32,899 nucleotides of DNA from Rubrivivax sp. (GCA_020848515.1 JADLIA010000068.1:1-32899); one strand, 5' to 3'; shown: positions 9,426 through 20,156, numbered from the stretch's first letter. Numbers and translations: made by a program. The notes: generated from the sequence alone by a model not told the origin.

Positions 9426-10511
9426 CTACGCGCCCAGCGCCGCCGCCACTTCCTGCCCCAGCTCGATCACGGCCATGGCGTAGTAGCTGCTCCAGTTGTA
9501 GCGGGTGATGACGTAGAAGTTTTCGGTGCCGGCCACGTAGCTGGGTTCGGCGGCGCCGTTCTGCAGCTCGATCAGCGCCAGCGGGCCGTCGTGGGCCTGG
9601 CCGGCGGCGTCCAGGCGGGCGCCCAGCTCGGCAAAGCGCGCCGGCCGGAACGAGGGCAGGATGTCGGGCGCCAGCAGGCGGTCCAGGTCGGCCTCGGGCG
9701 CCAGTTGCACCGGGTAATGCGTGGGCTGGCCGGGCTGCCAGCCGTAGCCCTGGAAGTAGTGCGCCACCGAGCCGATGGCGTCGCCTTCGCTGCCCCACAG
9801 GTCGATGTGGCCGTCGGCGTCGAAGTCGATGGCGTAGCGCACCCAGCTGGAGGGCATGAACTGCGGCATGCCCATGGCGCCGGCGTAGCTGCCCAGCGGC
9901 TGCTGCGGGTCCATGCCGCTGCGCTGACACAGCGACAGGTACTGCGCCAGCTCGTCCTGAAAGAACGCCTGACGCGCCGCCGCCCGCGGGTGCTGGGGCG
10001 GGAAGTCGAAGCTGAGCGTGGCCAGCGCGTCGAGCACGCGAAAGCTGCCCATGTTCTGGCCGTAGATGGTTTCCACGCCGATGATGCCGACCACGATCTC
10101 GGGCGGCACGCCGTAGTCCTGCTGGGCGCGCGCCAGCGTCGCGCGGTTGCGCTGCCAGAAGCGGGCGCCGGCGCGGATGCGCGTGGCATCGATGAAGCGG
10201 CTGCGGTAGGCGCGCCAGTTCTTGGCCGTGCCGCGCGCCGGCGGCAGCATCAGGCGCGGCACGTTGGGCAGGTGCTGGGCCTGGCCGATGGTGTCGCGCA
10301 CCCAGTCGGGCGGCAGGTCGCGCCGGGCCGCCATGTCTTCGGCCCAGCGCAGGGCGTCGGGGCGGCTGGCGTAGCTGGACGGGGCGGCCTCGGGCAGGCG
10401 ACGGCGTTTGGGGCCGTTCTGGGCTGCAGCGCTGACGGGGAGTGCGCCAGCAGCTATGCAAATGGTAGCAAGCAGGCGACGTCGATCAAAGGGCAGGCGG
10501 GGTGCGGTCAT
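9426..10511 (-). CDS. mltB: lytic murein transglycosylase B (MltB/SLT-B family)
   Basis: YGVPPEIVVGIIGVETIYGQNMGSFRVLDALATLSFDFP...SYAGAMGMPQFMPSSWVRYAIDFDADGHIDLW, hallmark MltB; N-terminal signal peptide; overlaps the tgpA 3' end. Confidence 0.94.
   Translation of the reverse strand: MTAPRLPFDRRRLLATICIAAGALPVSAAAQNGPKRRRLPEAAPSSYASRPDALRWAEDMAARRDLPPDWVRDTIGQAQHLPNVPRLMLPPARGTAKNWRAYRSRFIDATRIRAGARFWQRNRATLARAQQDYGVPPEIVVGIIGVETIYGQNMGSFRVLDALATLSFDFPPQHPRAAARQAFFQDELAQYLSLCQRSGMDPQQPLGSYAGAMGMPQFMPSSWVRYAIDFDADGHIDLWGSEGDAIGSVAHYFQGYGWQPGQPTHYPVQLAPEADLDRLLAPDILPSFRPARFAELGARLDAAGQAHDGPLALIELQNGAAEPSYVAGTENFYVITRYNWSSYYAMAVIELGQEVAAALGA
10431..10476 (-). repeat. Dispersed stem-loop repeat, copy 5, encoding the mltB signal-peptide core
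   Basis: Reverse complement: CTTGCTACCATTTGCATAGCTGCTGGCGCACTCCCCGTCAGCGC. Confidence 0.75.
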
Positions 10512-12546
10512 GGCGGGTGGGGTGGCGCGGCCAGGGCAGGCGGCGCAGTTCGCGTTGCAGTGTAGTCAGCCGGGGCGCCGCCGCCTGCGACGGGGCGTAA
10601 CGCAGGGTTTCCAGGGCCAGCAGCCAGTCGGTGAGCGGCTGGCGCAGGGCCGCGGGCAGCGTGCTGTGCGCCACCTGCTGCGCCAGCGCGCGTGGCGGCG
10701 CCTGCGGCGGCGCATTCAGGCCGGCCTGGGCCAGCAGCCGGCGCGCGCGCGCCAGCAGGCGCAGCCAGGGGTCGTGCTGGCTGCGTTCCCAGCGCGCCCA
10801 GGCCATGCCGAGCAGGGCGGCGGCCACCAGCAGGCCAGCCAGCACCTTGCCCAGGTCGGTCCAGTTGGGGCTGGCAAAGCCCAGCTGGCGCAGCAGGTCG
10901 AGCTGTCGGCTCTGGGTGTAGTTGAGCACCCATTGGTTCCAGCCGTTGTTGGCCGCTTCCCACAGGCTGCGCAGCTGCGCCATCAGGGTCGGGCTGAGGG
11001 TGCCGAGGGCGCCGGCCACCAGGCCTTCCGGGCGGCGCAGCCGCTGCAGCTGGCCGATGCGCGCCGGCTGCACGGCGGCCGTGGGGTCCACGCGCAGCCA
11101 GCCGCGCCCGGGGTCCCAGACTTCGGTCCAGGCGTGGGCGTCGGCGTTGCGCACCACCCAGTAGCCGTCGACACCGTTGAGCTCGCCGCCCTGAAAGCCG
11201 GTGACGATGCGCGCCGGCACCCCGGCGGCGCGCAGCAGCACCACGAAGGCCGAGCTGATGTGCTCGCAAAAACCCGCCTTGGTGTCGAACCAGAACTCGT
11301 CGGCGCTGTGCTGGCCGCTCACGCCGGGCTCCAGCGTGTAGTGGTAGCCGCCGCTGCGCAGGCGCTCCAGCGCCGCCTGCACCAGGGCCAGGGTGTTGCC
11401 GGCGCCGTGCCGGTCGCGCAGCTGCTGGGCCAGCGCCAGCGTGCGCGGGTTGTGGTCGGCCGGCAGGCGCAGCTGCTCGTCCAGATCGCGCCGCGCCTGG
11501 CCGTCGCTGCCGACCAGGCCGTAGTGGAACAGCGGGTAGCTTTCGGCGCGGTAGCGCAGCAGCTCGCTCACCGGGCGCGGGCTGAGCCATTGCAGATCAC
11601 CGGTCAGGCGCGCGCTGCGGCCTTCGGGCAGCTCGGGCGCGCGCGGCGCGACGTCGAGCGTGAGCAGCCAGGGGCGAAGGCTGGGTTCGAGCGTGACCTC
11701 ATAGCGCACCGGTTCGCCCTGCACGCGCAGATCGGACGGCGGCGGCAGGCCCAGGCCTTCGAAGCCGGGGCCGCCGCGCGCCGTCCACTGCCGGCCGTCG
11801 AAGCGGCTCAGCACCGGCCCGCGGAAGTACAGCTGGCCCTGCGGCGGCGGCGGGCCGTCGAACTTCACGCGCAGGGCAATGCCGTCGTCCAGCGCCAGCT
11901 TGGCCACCTGGCCGACCTCCATGGTCGAGGACAGGCCGCTGCGACCGGTCAGGGCGTCGCTGGGCATGCCCCACAGTGGCGCCAGGCGCGGAAAGAACAG
12001 GAACAGCGCCAGCATCACCGGCGTGCCGGCCAGCGCCATGCGCAGCGCCACCGCGGCCGATTCGCGCAGGCTGGGCTCGCCCACCGGACGGTGCGCGTGC
12101 ACCAGCGCCGTCAGCAGGCCCAGCAGGCCGATCAGCATGGCGGTGGCCACCGGCAGCGTCTGCGCGTAGAAGAAGTTGGTCAGCAGCGTGAAGAAGCCGA
12201 GGAAGAACACCACCAGCGCGTCGCGCCGGGCGCGCAGCTCCAGCGTCTTGAGCGCCAGCAGCACCACCACCAGCGTCACCCCGGCGTCGCGCCCCAGCAG
12301 CGTGCGGTGCGAAGTCCAGGTGCCGACCAGGGTCAGCGCCAGCAGCAGCACCAGCCAGGCGCGCCGCGGCAGCGGCCGGCTGCGCAGCGCCAGCAGACCG
12401 CGCCAGGCCAGCACGGCGGCCGCCAGCGCGCTGCACCACAGCGGCAGATGCGGCACCAGCGGCAGGATCAGCCAGCCGATCACGGCCAGCAGAAACAGCG
12501 TGTCGCGCGCTTCGCGTGGCAGGCGGCGGAGGGCGGTGAGCGTCAT
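10486..12546 (-). CDS. tgpA: transglutaminase TgpA family protein (DUF3488 + transglutaminase-like domain)
   Basis: Start MTLTALRRLPREARDTLFLL; N-terminal TM bundle; TKAGFCEHISSAFVVLLRAAGVPARIVTGFQGGE...ADAHAWTEVWDPGRGWLRVDPTAAV transglutaminase core. Confidence 0.92.
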   Translation of the reverse strand: MTLTALRRLPREARDTLFLLAVIGWLILPLVPHLPLWCSALAAAVLAWRGLLALRSRPLPRRAWLVLLLALTLVGTWTSHRTLLGRDAGVTLVVVLLALKTLELRARRDALVVFFLGFFTLLTNFFYAQTLPVATAMLIGLLGLLTALVHAHRPVGEPSLRESAAVALRMALAGTPVMLALFLFFPRLAPLWGMPSDALTGRSGLSSTMEVGQVAKLALDDGIALRVKFDGPPPPQGQLYFRGPVLSRFDGRQWTARGGPGFEGLGLPPPSDLRVQGEPVRYEVTLEPSLRPWLLTLDVAPRAPELPEGRSARLTGDLQWLSPRPVSELLRYRAESYPLFHYGLVGSDGQARRDLDEQLRLPADHNPRTLALAQQLRDRHGAGNTLALVQAALERLRSGGYHYTLEPGVSGQHSADEFWFDTKAGFCEHISSAFVVLLRAAGVPARIVTGFQGGELNGVDGYWVVRNADAHAWTEVWDPGRGWLRVDPTAAVQPARIGQLQRLRRPEGLVAGALGTLSPTLMAQLRSLWEAANNGWNQWVLNYTQSRQLDLLRQLGFASPNWTDLGKVLAGLLVAAALLGMAWARWERSQHDPWLRLLARARRLLAQAGLNAPPQAPPRALAQQVAHSTLPAALRQPLTDWLLALETLRYAPSQAAAPRLTTLQRELRRLPWPRHPTRHDRTPPAL

Positions 12547-12572
12547 CGGGCGGCGGCGTGGGGCGGTGGGGG

Positions 12573-13559
12573 TCAGGCGCTGGCCAGCGCCTGCAGACAG
12601 CGCAGCCGCTGGGCGGCACCGCCGGCCGGGGCGATTTCGCGCCCGGGCAGGCGCAGGCCGTAGTCGAGCTGCTGCGCGTCGGCCGCCAGCACCCAGGCGG
12701 TCAGGCGCGCCAGGCGCGCTTCGGGGTCGAGCGCGCCGGCGCGCGCGTAGTCCAGCCACAGCGTCTGGCGCTGCAGGTGCAGGGTGTCGCGCGACACCGG
12801 CGCTTCGGCGCGGGCGAACTTCTTCCACACGATCAGGCGCGCCGGGTCGCCGCGCTGGTAGGCGCGCACGCCGTCGAATTCGCCACTGGCGCGCGCGCCG
12901 GCCGCCACGCCGCTGCCGGCGCGCGGCTCGCCCGGCGGCAGCGGCGGGGCCTGCGGCTCGGGCGCCGGATACACCAGCACCTGGGCGGCCGGGCGCCACA
13001 CCGTCCAGACGCGGAAGTTGCCGAGCGGAAAGCGGGTCTCGACCGTCAGCGCCGGCACCCGGTGCAGGCCGCGCCGCGCCGGCTGAAAGCTGACCTGCAC
13101 CGTGGCCTGCCCCTGCGCCGGCACGTCGGCCCAGGACCAGTGCGCGCCTTCCAGCAGGGCCACGCCGATGGCGTGGCGGGGCGTGCGGCGGGTGCTGGTC
13201 AGCTTGACGTCCAGCACCGCCAGCGCACCGGCGAACAGTGGCTGCGGCGGCAGCAGTTGCAGGTGCAGGCCGCGCAGCGTGTGGTGGCCGACCACCATGC
13301 CGGCGGCGGCGCTGCCGGCCAGCAGAAAGGTCAGCAGGTAGCCCAGATTGAGCTGGTAGTTGATGGCGGCGATCAGCAGCACGAGCAGCGTGGCGGCCAG
13401 CATCCAGCCGGCGCGCGTGGGCAGGATGTAGACGTTGCGCTGCGTCAGCAGCAGCGTGTCGGTCAGCGGCAGGCGCGACTGCCACCAGGCCCGCAGGCGT
13501 GCGCGCCAGGCCCACCAGGGGACTGCGGGTGCGGATTCAGAAGCCGGGCTGGAGCGCAC
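12573..13559 (-). CDS. DUF58 domain-containing protein
   Basis: ARASGEFDGVRAYQRGDPARLIVWKKFARAEAPVSRD typical of DUF58; two N-terminal TM helices. Start uncertain (in-frame GTG at 13559 used; the ORF is open to 13868). Confidence 0.85.
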   Translation of the reverse strand: MRSSPASESAPAVPWWAWRARLRAWWQSRLPLTDTLLLTQRNVYILPTRAGWMLAATLLVLLIAAINYQLNLGYLLTFLLAGSAAAGMVVGHHTLRGLHLQLLPPQPLFAGALAVLDVKLTSTRRTPRHAIGVALLEGAHWSWADVPAQGQATVQVSFQPARRGLHRVPALTVETRFPLGNFRVWTVWRPAAQVLVYPAPEPQAPPLPPGEPRAGSGVAAGARASGEFDGVRAYQRGDPARLIVWKKFARAEAPVSRDTLHLQRQTLWLDYARAGALDPEARLARLTAWVLAADAQQLDYGLRLPGREIAPAGGAAQRLRCLQALASA

Positions 13560-13774
13560 GTGTCGAGCGGTGGGCGTGAGGGTTCGGGTCGTCAATCCAG
13601 CGTCCGGGCGCAGAGGTTTCGGAAGGGGCGCTGTACATGGATGTGGATGAAAGGGTCTGGCGCACCATGGGCCCATGGCCCGTCTTGGGTAGCCCGCAAG
13701 CGCCGTGGGTGTGGTCTGTCCGGCGTTCCTTGCGAATCCCTGGCGCTTTGCTGCGCATGGAGGTCGGGCGCCGT

Positions 13775-14695
<921 letters not shown>

Positions 14696-14748
14696 GCAAG
14701 GAAGGTAACGGATATTCGGTGCCGTATTCTGTGCGCGTGGAGACTGCC

Positions 14749-15702
14749 ATGAGTAGAACCGGATATTTCACACACCCCGACTGCCGCAAGCACGACATGG
14801 GCGCCGGCCATCCCGAGTGCCCGCAGCGGCTCGACGCGATCGAGGACCGCCTGCTGATCACCGGCGTGGCCGACGCCCTGGAGCGCCGCGAGGCCACGCC
14901 GGCCGCCATGGGCGATCTGCTGCTGGCGCATGGCCGCCGCCACGTGGCGGCCCTGCGCGGCCTGAACGACATCCTGCTGGAGGAGATGGACGCCGGCGGC
15001 CCCGACCGCTATTCGCTCGATCCCGACACTTCGATGAACCGCTACACCTACCGCGCCGCGCTGTTGTCGGCCGGCGCTGCCATCGACGCGGTGGACGCGG
15101 TGGTGGCGGGCGAGCTGACCAACGCCTTCTGCGCCACCCGCCCGCCCGGCCACCACGCCACGCGCAACCAGGCCATGGGTTTCTGCTTCTTCAGCAACGT
15201 GGCGGTGGCGGCCAAATACGCCTGCGAGCGCCACGGCCTCAAGCGCGTGGCCATCGTGGACTTCGACGTGCACCACGGCAACGGCACCGAAGACATCGTG
15301 GCCGGCGACGAACGCATCCTGATGGTGAGCTTCTTCCAGCACCCGTTCTACCCCGAAGGCGGCGCGCAGAAGCAGGACGCCAACCTGGTCAACTGCCCGG
15401 TGCCGGCCTACACACGCGGCATGGACGTGCGCGAGCTGGTCGAGCTGATGTGGATGCCGCGGCTGGAGCAGTTCCAGCCCGAGCTGGTGTTCATCAGCGC
15501 CGGCTTCGACGCCCACCGCGAGGACGACATGGGCCAGCTCGGCCTGACCGAATCCGACTTCGCCTGGATCACCGAGCGCGTCAAGGGCGTGGCCGAGCGC
15601 TTTGCCCAGGGCCGCATCGTGAGCTGCCTGGAAGGGGGCTACAACCTCAACGCGCTGGCGCGCAGCGTGGAGGCGCACCTGCGCGTGCTGGCCGAGGTGT
15701 GA
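14749..15702 (+). CDS. histone deacetylase family protein (AcuC/AphA-like)
   Basis: TGYFTHPDCRKHDMGAGHPECPQRLDAI...RPPGHHATRNQAMGFCFFSNVAVAAKYA...VAIVDFDVHHGNGTEDIV...ISAGFDAHREDDMG. Confidence 0.94.
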   Translation: MSRTGYFTHPDCRKHDMGAGHPECPQRLDAIEDRLLITGVADALERREATPAAMGDLLLAHGRRHVAALRGLNDILLEEMDAGGPDRYSLDPDTSMNRYTYRAALLSAGAAIDAVDAVVAGELTNAFCATRPPGHHATRNQAMGFCFFSNVAVAAKYACERHGLKRVAIVDFDVHHGNGTEDIVAGDERILMVSFFQHPFYPEGGAQKQDANLVNCPVPAYTRGMDVRELVELMWMPRLEQFQPELVFISAGFDAHREDDMGQLGLTESDFAWITERVKGVAERFAQGRIVSCLEGGYNLNALARSVEAHLRVLAEV

Positions 15703-15717
15703 TCCGGAGATGTGAAT

Positions 15718-15775
15718 AGAATCGGCTTCCAGCGGCCGATCGGCAAGCGCCAGCAGCTATCGTATTTGTAGTGCA
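15718..15775 (-). repeat. Dispersed stem-loop repeat, copy 6 (upstream of enoyl-CoA hydratase)
   Basis: Reverse complement: TCATGCACTACAAATACGATAGCTGCTGGCGCTTGCCGATCGGCCGCTGGAAGCCGAT. Confidence 0.85.
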
Positions 15776-15822
15776 TGACGGCGCCGACGGGTCGCCGCCG
15801 GCCACCGGACGGAGCCATCACC

Positions 15823-16632
15823 ATGAGCGCATCTCCAGCCATACCTGCCGAACCCCTGGTGCGCCATCAGCGCGATGCGCGCGGCGTGCACCGGCTGACG
15901 CTGAACCAGCCCAAGTCCTTCAACGTGCTGAGCGAGGCCATGCTGGCCGAGCTGCAGCGGCTGCTCGACCAGATCGGCGCCGACCCGGCCGCGCGCGCGG
16001 TGGTGATCGGTGCCGAAGGCAAGGCCTTCTGTGCCGGCCATGACCTCAAGCAGATGAAGGCCAGTCCGCGGCTGGACTATTACCAGGCGCTGTTTGCCCA
16101 GTGCAGCCGCATGATGCTGTCGATCCTCAGGCTGCCGGTGCCGGTGCTGGCACGCGTGCAGGGCCTGGCCACGGCGGCCGGCTGTCAGCTGGTGGCACAG
16201 TGCGATCTGGCGGTGGCGGCGCAGGGGGCGCGCTTCGGTGTCAACGGCATCGACGTCGGCCTGTTCTGCAGCACGCCCAGCGTGCCGCTGGTGCGCAACA
16301 TCGCGCCCAAGCAGGCCATGGAGATGCTGCTGACCGGCGGCTTCATCGGCGCCGAGGAGGCGCAGGCGCGTGGCCTGGTCAACCGCGTGGTGCCCCCCGA
16401 ACAGCTCGACGAGACGGTGGAGGCGCTGGTCGGCGCCATCCTGGCCAAGCCGCGTGCGGCCATCGCCGCCGGCAAGGAGCTGTTCTATCGCCAGCGCGAG
16501 CTGGGCATCGAGGCCGCTTACCAGCTGGCCGGCCAGACCATGGCCTGCAACATGATGCTGGACGTCACCCAGGAAGGCGTGCAGGCCTTCATCGACAAGC
16601 GGGAACCGGCGTGGCGCAAGACGGCGTGCTGA
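15823..16632 (+). CDS. enoyl-CoA hydratase/isomerase family protein
   Basis: VHRLTLNQPKSFNVLSEAMLAEL...VVIGAEGKAFCAGHDLKQM...VQGLATAAGCQLVAQCDLAVAAQGARFGV. Confidence 0.92.
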   Translation: MSASPAIPAEPLVRHQRDARGVHRLTLNQPKSFNVLSEAMLAELQRLLDQIGADPAARAVVIGAEGKAFCAGHDLKQMKASPRLDYYQALFAQCSRMMLSILRLPVPVLARVQGLATAAGCQLVAQCDLAVAAQGARFGVNGIDVGLFCSTPSVPLVRNIAPKQAMEMLLTGGFIGAEEAQARGLVNRVVPPEQLDETVEALVGAILAKPRAAIAAGKELFYRQRELGIEAAYQLAGQTMACNMMLDVTQEGVQAFIDKREPAWRKTAC

Positions 16633-17966
16633 CCGCGCTGGCGGCCGGTGGGCTGAGCGGCATGCGCCGGCTGCGCATCGACGACTGGAGCGAATGGTGG
16701 GCGGCCGTCACGCGGCCGGTGGTGCTGGGCGAGTTCCTGCTGATGCTGGCCAGCGGCCTGCTGGCCTGGGGCGTCACGGCGCTGCTGCGGCGCCACCGCG
16801 CGCTGCCGGCGCAGGCCCAACCGGGCATTCTGTTGGGGCGCCGTGGCGTGGACGGCGTGCTGTTTCCGATGCTGTGGCTGACCCTGGCCTGGCTGGCGCG
16901 CCTGGTCTGGCTGCGCTGGGAAGCTTCGGCACCGCTGCTGCGCGTGGCGCTGCCGGTGCTGCTGGCGCTGCTGGTGATCCGGGTCGGGGTCAAGGTGCTG
17001 CAGGCGGCGTTTCCGCGCGCGCGCTTCGTGCGCGCGCTGGAGCGCAGCATTTCCTGGCTGGTCTGGGGCCTGTGGGTGCTGTGGCTGAGCGGTTTGCTGC
17101 CGGTGCTGCTGGAAGAGGCCGACCACCTGACCTGGAAGGTCGGCGCGGCCACGCTCAGCCTGCGCAGCCTGCTGGAAGGGGGGCTGAACGTCGTCATCGC
17201 CCTGCTGCTGGCGCTTTGGCTGTCGTCGGCCATCGAGTCGCGCCTGCTGCGCGAGGTCGGCGGCGGCACCCTGTCGATGCGCAAGATGCTCGCCAACGCC
17301 ACGCGCGCGGTGCTGGTGTTCGTGGCGGTGCTGGTGGCGCTGTCGGCGGTGGGCATCGATCTGACCGCGCTGTCGGTGCTGGGCGGAGCCATCGGCGTCG
17401 GCATCGGCCTGGGCTTGCAGCGGCTGGCGGCCAACTACGTGTCGGGCTTCGTGGTGCTGGCCGAGCGCGCACTGCGCATCGGCGACATGGTGCGCGTCGA
17501 CGGTTTCGAAGGACAGATCACCGACATCCGCGCGCGCTACACCGTGATTCGCAGCAGTTCGGGGCGCGAGTCGGTGGTGCCCAACGAACTGATGGTGACG
17601 CAGCGGGTGGAAAACCTGTCACTGGCCGACCGGCGCATCTGGCAGTCGACCACCGTCGGTGTCGGTTACGGCAGCGATGCGCGCCAGGTGCAGCAGTTGC
17701 TGCGCGATGCGGCGCTGACGGTGCCCCGCGTGCTGCGCGAGCCGGCGCCGTCGGCCTCGCTGTCGGCCTTCGGCGCCGATGCGCTGGAGTTCACGGTCGG
17801 CTACTGGATGAGCGAGCCCGAAGCCGGGGTGCTGGGCCTGCGCTCCGAGGTCAACCTGGCGATCCTCGACGCGCTGCGCCGCCACGGCATCGAGATCCCG
17901 TTCCCGCAGCGCGTGCTGCACCATCCGCCGCCTGCGCCGACGCCCGCTGAAAGCAGGGTAGAATGA
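16611..17966 (+). CDS. mechanosensitive ion channel family protein (MscS-like)
   Basis: LSVLGGAIGVGIGLGLQRLAANYVSGFVVLAERALRIGDMVRVDGFEGQITDIRARYTVIRSSSGRESVVPNELMVTQRVENLS. Start either GTG 16611 (overlapping the hydratase) or ATG 16662. Confidence 0.92.
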   Translation: MAQDGVLTALAAGGLSGMRRLRIDDWSEWWAAVTRPVVLGEFLLMLASGLLAWGVTALLRRHRALPAQAQPGILLGRRGVDGVLFPMLWLTLAWLARLVWLRWEASAPLLRVALPVLLALLVIRVGVKVLQAAFPRARFVRALERSISWLVWGLWVLWLSGLLPVLLEEADHLTWKVGAATLSLRSLLEGGLNVVIALLLALWLSSAIESRLLREVGGGTLSMRKMLANATRAVLVFVAVLVALSAVGIDLTALSVLGGAIGVGIGLGLQRLAANYVSGFVVLAERALRIGDMVRVDGFEGQITDIRARYTVIRSSSGRESVVPNELMVTQRVENLSLADRRIWQSTTVGVGYGSDARQVQQLLRDAALTVPRVLREPAPSASLSAFGADALEFTVGYWMSEPEAGVLGLRSEVNLAILDALRRHGIEIPFPQRVLHHPPPAPTPAESRVE

Positions 17967-18127
17967 AAAAGCACGATCGTTCGATTTTGGTGGATCTGTC
18001 GCTTGAGTGATGTCCGTCAGGCGGCCCGCCACAGGTCGTGAACTAGAATGATTTCGAGTCGCCACGCAGCGGGAAACTGCCGCGCCGGCAAACGTCAAGT
18101 GAACAGCAGCCCAGGAGATCTGTACCC

Positions 18128-18880
18128 ATGAAAGCACTCGTCGCCGTCAAGCGCGTGGTGGACTACAACGTGAAGGTGCGCGTCAAGAGCGACGGCACCG
18201 GCGTGGACATCGCCAACGTCAAGATGAGCATGAACCCGTTCGACGAAATCGCGGTGGAAGAAGCCGTGCGCCTGAAGGAAAAGGGCGTGGTCAGCGAGAT
18301 CGTCGCCGTCTCCTGCGGCGTCGCCCAGTGCCAGGAAACCCTGCGCACCGCCATGGCCATCGGCGCCGACCGCGCCATCCTGGTCGAAACCGATGCCGAG
18401 CTGCAGCCGCTGGCCGTGGCCAAGCTGCTCAAGGCTTTGGTGGACAAGGAGCAGCCCGGCCTGGTGATCCTGGGCAAGCAGGCGATTGACGACGACGCCA
18501 ACCAGACCGGCCAGATGCTGGCCGCGCTGGCCGAGCTGCCGCAGGCCACCTTTGCCAGCAAGGTCGAGATTGCGGACGGCAAGGCCAGCGTCACGCGCGA
18601 GGTCGACGGCGGCCTGGAAACCCTGGCCCTCACGCTGCCGGCGGTGGTCACCACCGACCTGCGCCTGAACGAGCCGCGCTACGTCACGCTGCCGAACATC
18701 ATGAAGGCCAAGAAAAAGCCGCTCGACACCGTCAAGCCCGAGGACCTGGGCGTGGATGTGGCGCCGCGCCTGAAAACGCTGAAAGTGGCCGAGCCGCCCA
18801 AGCGCGGCGCCGGCATCAAGGTGCCCGACGTCGCCACCCTGGTGGACAAACTGCGCAACGAAGCCAAAGTCATCGGATGA
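18128..18880 (+). CDS. etfB: electron transfer flavoprotein subunit beta
   Basis: [53 protein letters not shown]...[34 protein letters not shown]. Confidence 0.96.
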   Translation: MKALVAVKRVVDYNVKVRVKSDGTGVDIANVKMSMNPFDEIAVEEAVRLKEKGVVSEIVAVSCGVAQCQETLRTAMAIGADRAILVETDAELQPLAVAKLLKALVDKEQPGLVILGKQAIDDDANQTGQMLAALAELPQATFASKVEIADGKASVTREVDGGLETLALTLPAVVTTDLRLNEPRYVTLPNIMKAKKKPLDTVKPEDLGVDVAPRLKTLKVAEPPKRGAGIKVPDVATLVDKLRNEAKVIG

Positions 18881-18985
18881 CCGAATGACCGCGCGGCTTC
18901 GCCGCTTCGATGACGCCGCTGGCGCGGCGTGACCCTTGAACCCTTGGGCATTGAAGCGCGGCGAAGTCATCCGTCATTTGTCATC
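18876..18985. repeat. Palindromic intergenic element between etfB and etfA
   Basis: Left arm ATGACCGAATGACCGCGCGGCTTCGCCGCTTC is approximately the reverse complement of right arm GAAGCGCGGCGAAGTCATCCGTCATTTGTCAT; inner hairpins GCGGC-TTC-GCCGC and ACGCCGC-TGGC-GCGGCGT. Confidence 0.7.
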
Positions 18986-19009
18986 GCACCCCATTCCCGG
19001 AGATTTCTC

Positions 19010-19942
19010 ATGACCGCACTCGTCATTGCCGAACACGACAACGCCTCCATCAAGGGCGCCACCCTCAACACCGTCACCGCCGCGGCCGCCTGCGGTGGCG
19101 ACGTGCACGTGCTGGTGGCCGGCCACAACGCCGCTGCCGCCGCCCAGGCCGCCAGCCAGATCGCCGGCGTCGCCAAGGTGCTGCACGCCGACGCCCCAGC
19201 CCTGGCCCACGGCCTGGCCGAAAACCTGGCGGCCCAGGTGCTGGCGGTGGCCGGCAACTACAGCCACATCCTGTTTCCCGCCACCGCCGGCGGCAAGAAC
19301 GCCGCCCCGCGTGTGGCCGCCAGGCTGGACGTGGCGCAGATCAGCGAAGTCACCAAGGTCGACAGTCCCGACACCTTCGAGCGCCCGATCTACGCCGGCA
19401 ACGCCATCGCCACCGTGCAGTCGGCCGACGCCACCAAGGTGATCACCGTGCGTGCCACCGGCTTTGACGCCGCCGCGGCCAGCGGCGGCAGCGCCGCGGT
19501 CGAGAGCGTGGCTGCCGTGGCCGACAGCGGCAAGAGCGGCTTCGTTGGCCAGGAAATCGCCAAGAGCGACCGCCCCGAACTGACTGCCGCCAAGATCGTC
19601 GTCTCCGGCGGTCGCGCCCTGGGCAGCGCCGAGAAGTTCAACGAGGTCATGACCCCGCTGGCTGACAAGCTGGGCGCCGCCATCGGCGCCAGCCGCGCGG
19701 CGGTGGATGCCGGCTATGCGCCCAACGACCTGCAGGTGGGGCAGACCGGCAAGATCGTGGCGCCGCAGCTCTACATCGCCGCCGGCATTTCGGGCGCCAT
19801 CCAGCACCTGGCGGGCATGAAGGACAGCAAGGTCATCGTCGCCATCAACAAGGACGAAGAGGCGCCGATCTTCAGCGTGGCCGACTACGGCCTGGTGGCC
19901 GACCTGTTCGAGGCCGTGCCCGCGCTGACCCAGGCCCTGTGA
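19010..19942 (+). CDS. etfA: electron transfer flavoprotein subunit alpha
   Basis: [25 protein letters not shown]...[93 protein letters not shown]. Confidence 0.96.
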   Translation: MTALVIAEHDNASIKGATLNTVTAAAACGGDVHVLVAGHNAAAAAQAASQIAGVAKVLHADAPALAHGLAENLAAQVLAVAGNYSHILFPATAGGKNAAPRVAARLDVAQISEVTKVDSPDTFERPIYAGNAIATVQSADATKVITVRATGFDAAAASGGSAAVESVAAVADSGKSGFVGQEIAKSDRPELTAAKIVVSGGRALGSAEKFNEVMTPLADKLGAAIGASRAAVDAGYAPNDLQVGQTGKIVAPQLYIAAGISGAIQHLAGMKDSKVIVAINKDEEAPIFSVADYGLVADLFEAVPALTQAL

Positions 19943-20156
19943 TTGTCCGGCGCGGCACCTGAACGAAGGTGCGCGCTGGTCCACTGAAACATTGAAATGG
20001 GCGGCGAGGGACACCCCAGACGGGGGGCGATGCAAGGCGCAAAGCGCTGCAACAGCCGGTGCTGTGGCGAGCATGGGCAACGCCGCAGCGTGCCCGTATC
20101 TGGTGGACAGCACCGTTCCGATTTCAGTGTTTCGGTGGACTGGGATGTCTCGGTTC

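Noticed and set aside
6424-10461. 1345-aa minus-strand ORF antisense to comEC and flavodoxin, and out of frame with mltB
   Set aside because: High-GC spurious ORF; composition dominated by R/Q/A/H with no recognisable domain, while the opposite-strand comEC is clear.
10408-12663. 751-aa plus-strand ORF antisense to tgpA
   Set aside because: Spurious high-GC ORF; the minus-strand TgpA has clear transglutaminase motifs.
13537-13758. 73-aa minus-strand ORF in the moxR-DUF58 gap
   Set aside because: No conserved motif or clear RBS; could be real but not supportable from sequence alone.
15639-15842. Small minus-strand ORF MAGDALMVMAPSGGRRRPVGAVMHYKYDSCWRLPIGRWKP...
   Set aside because: Arises from translation of repeat copy 6 and flanks; no independent evidence of coding.
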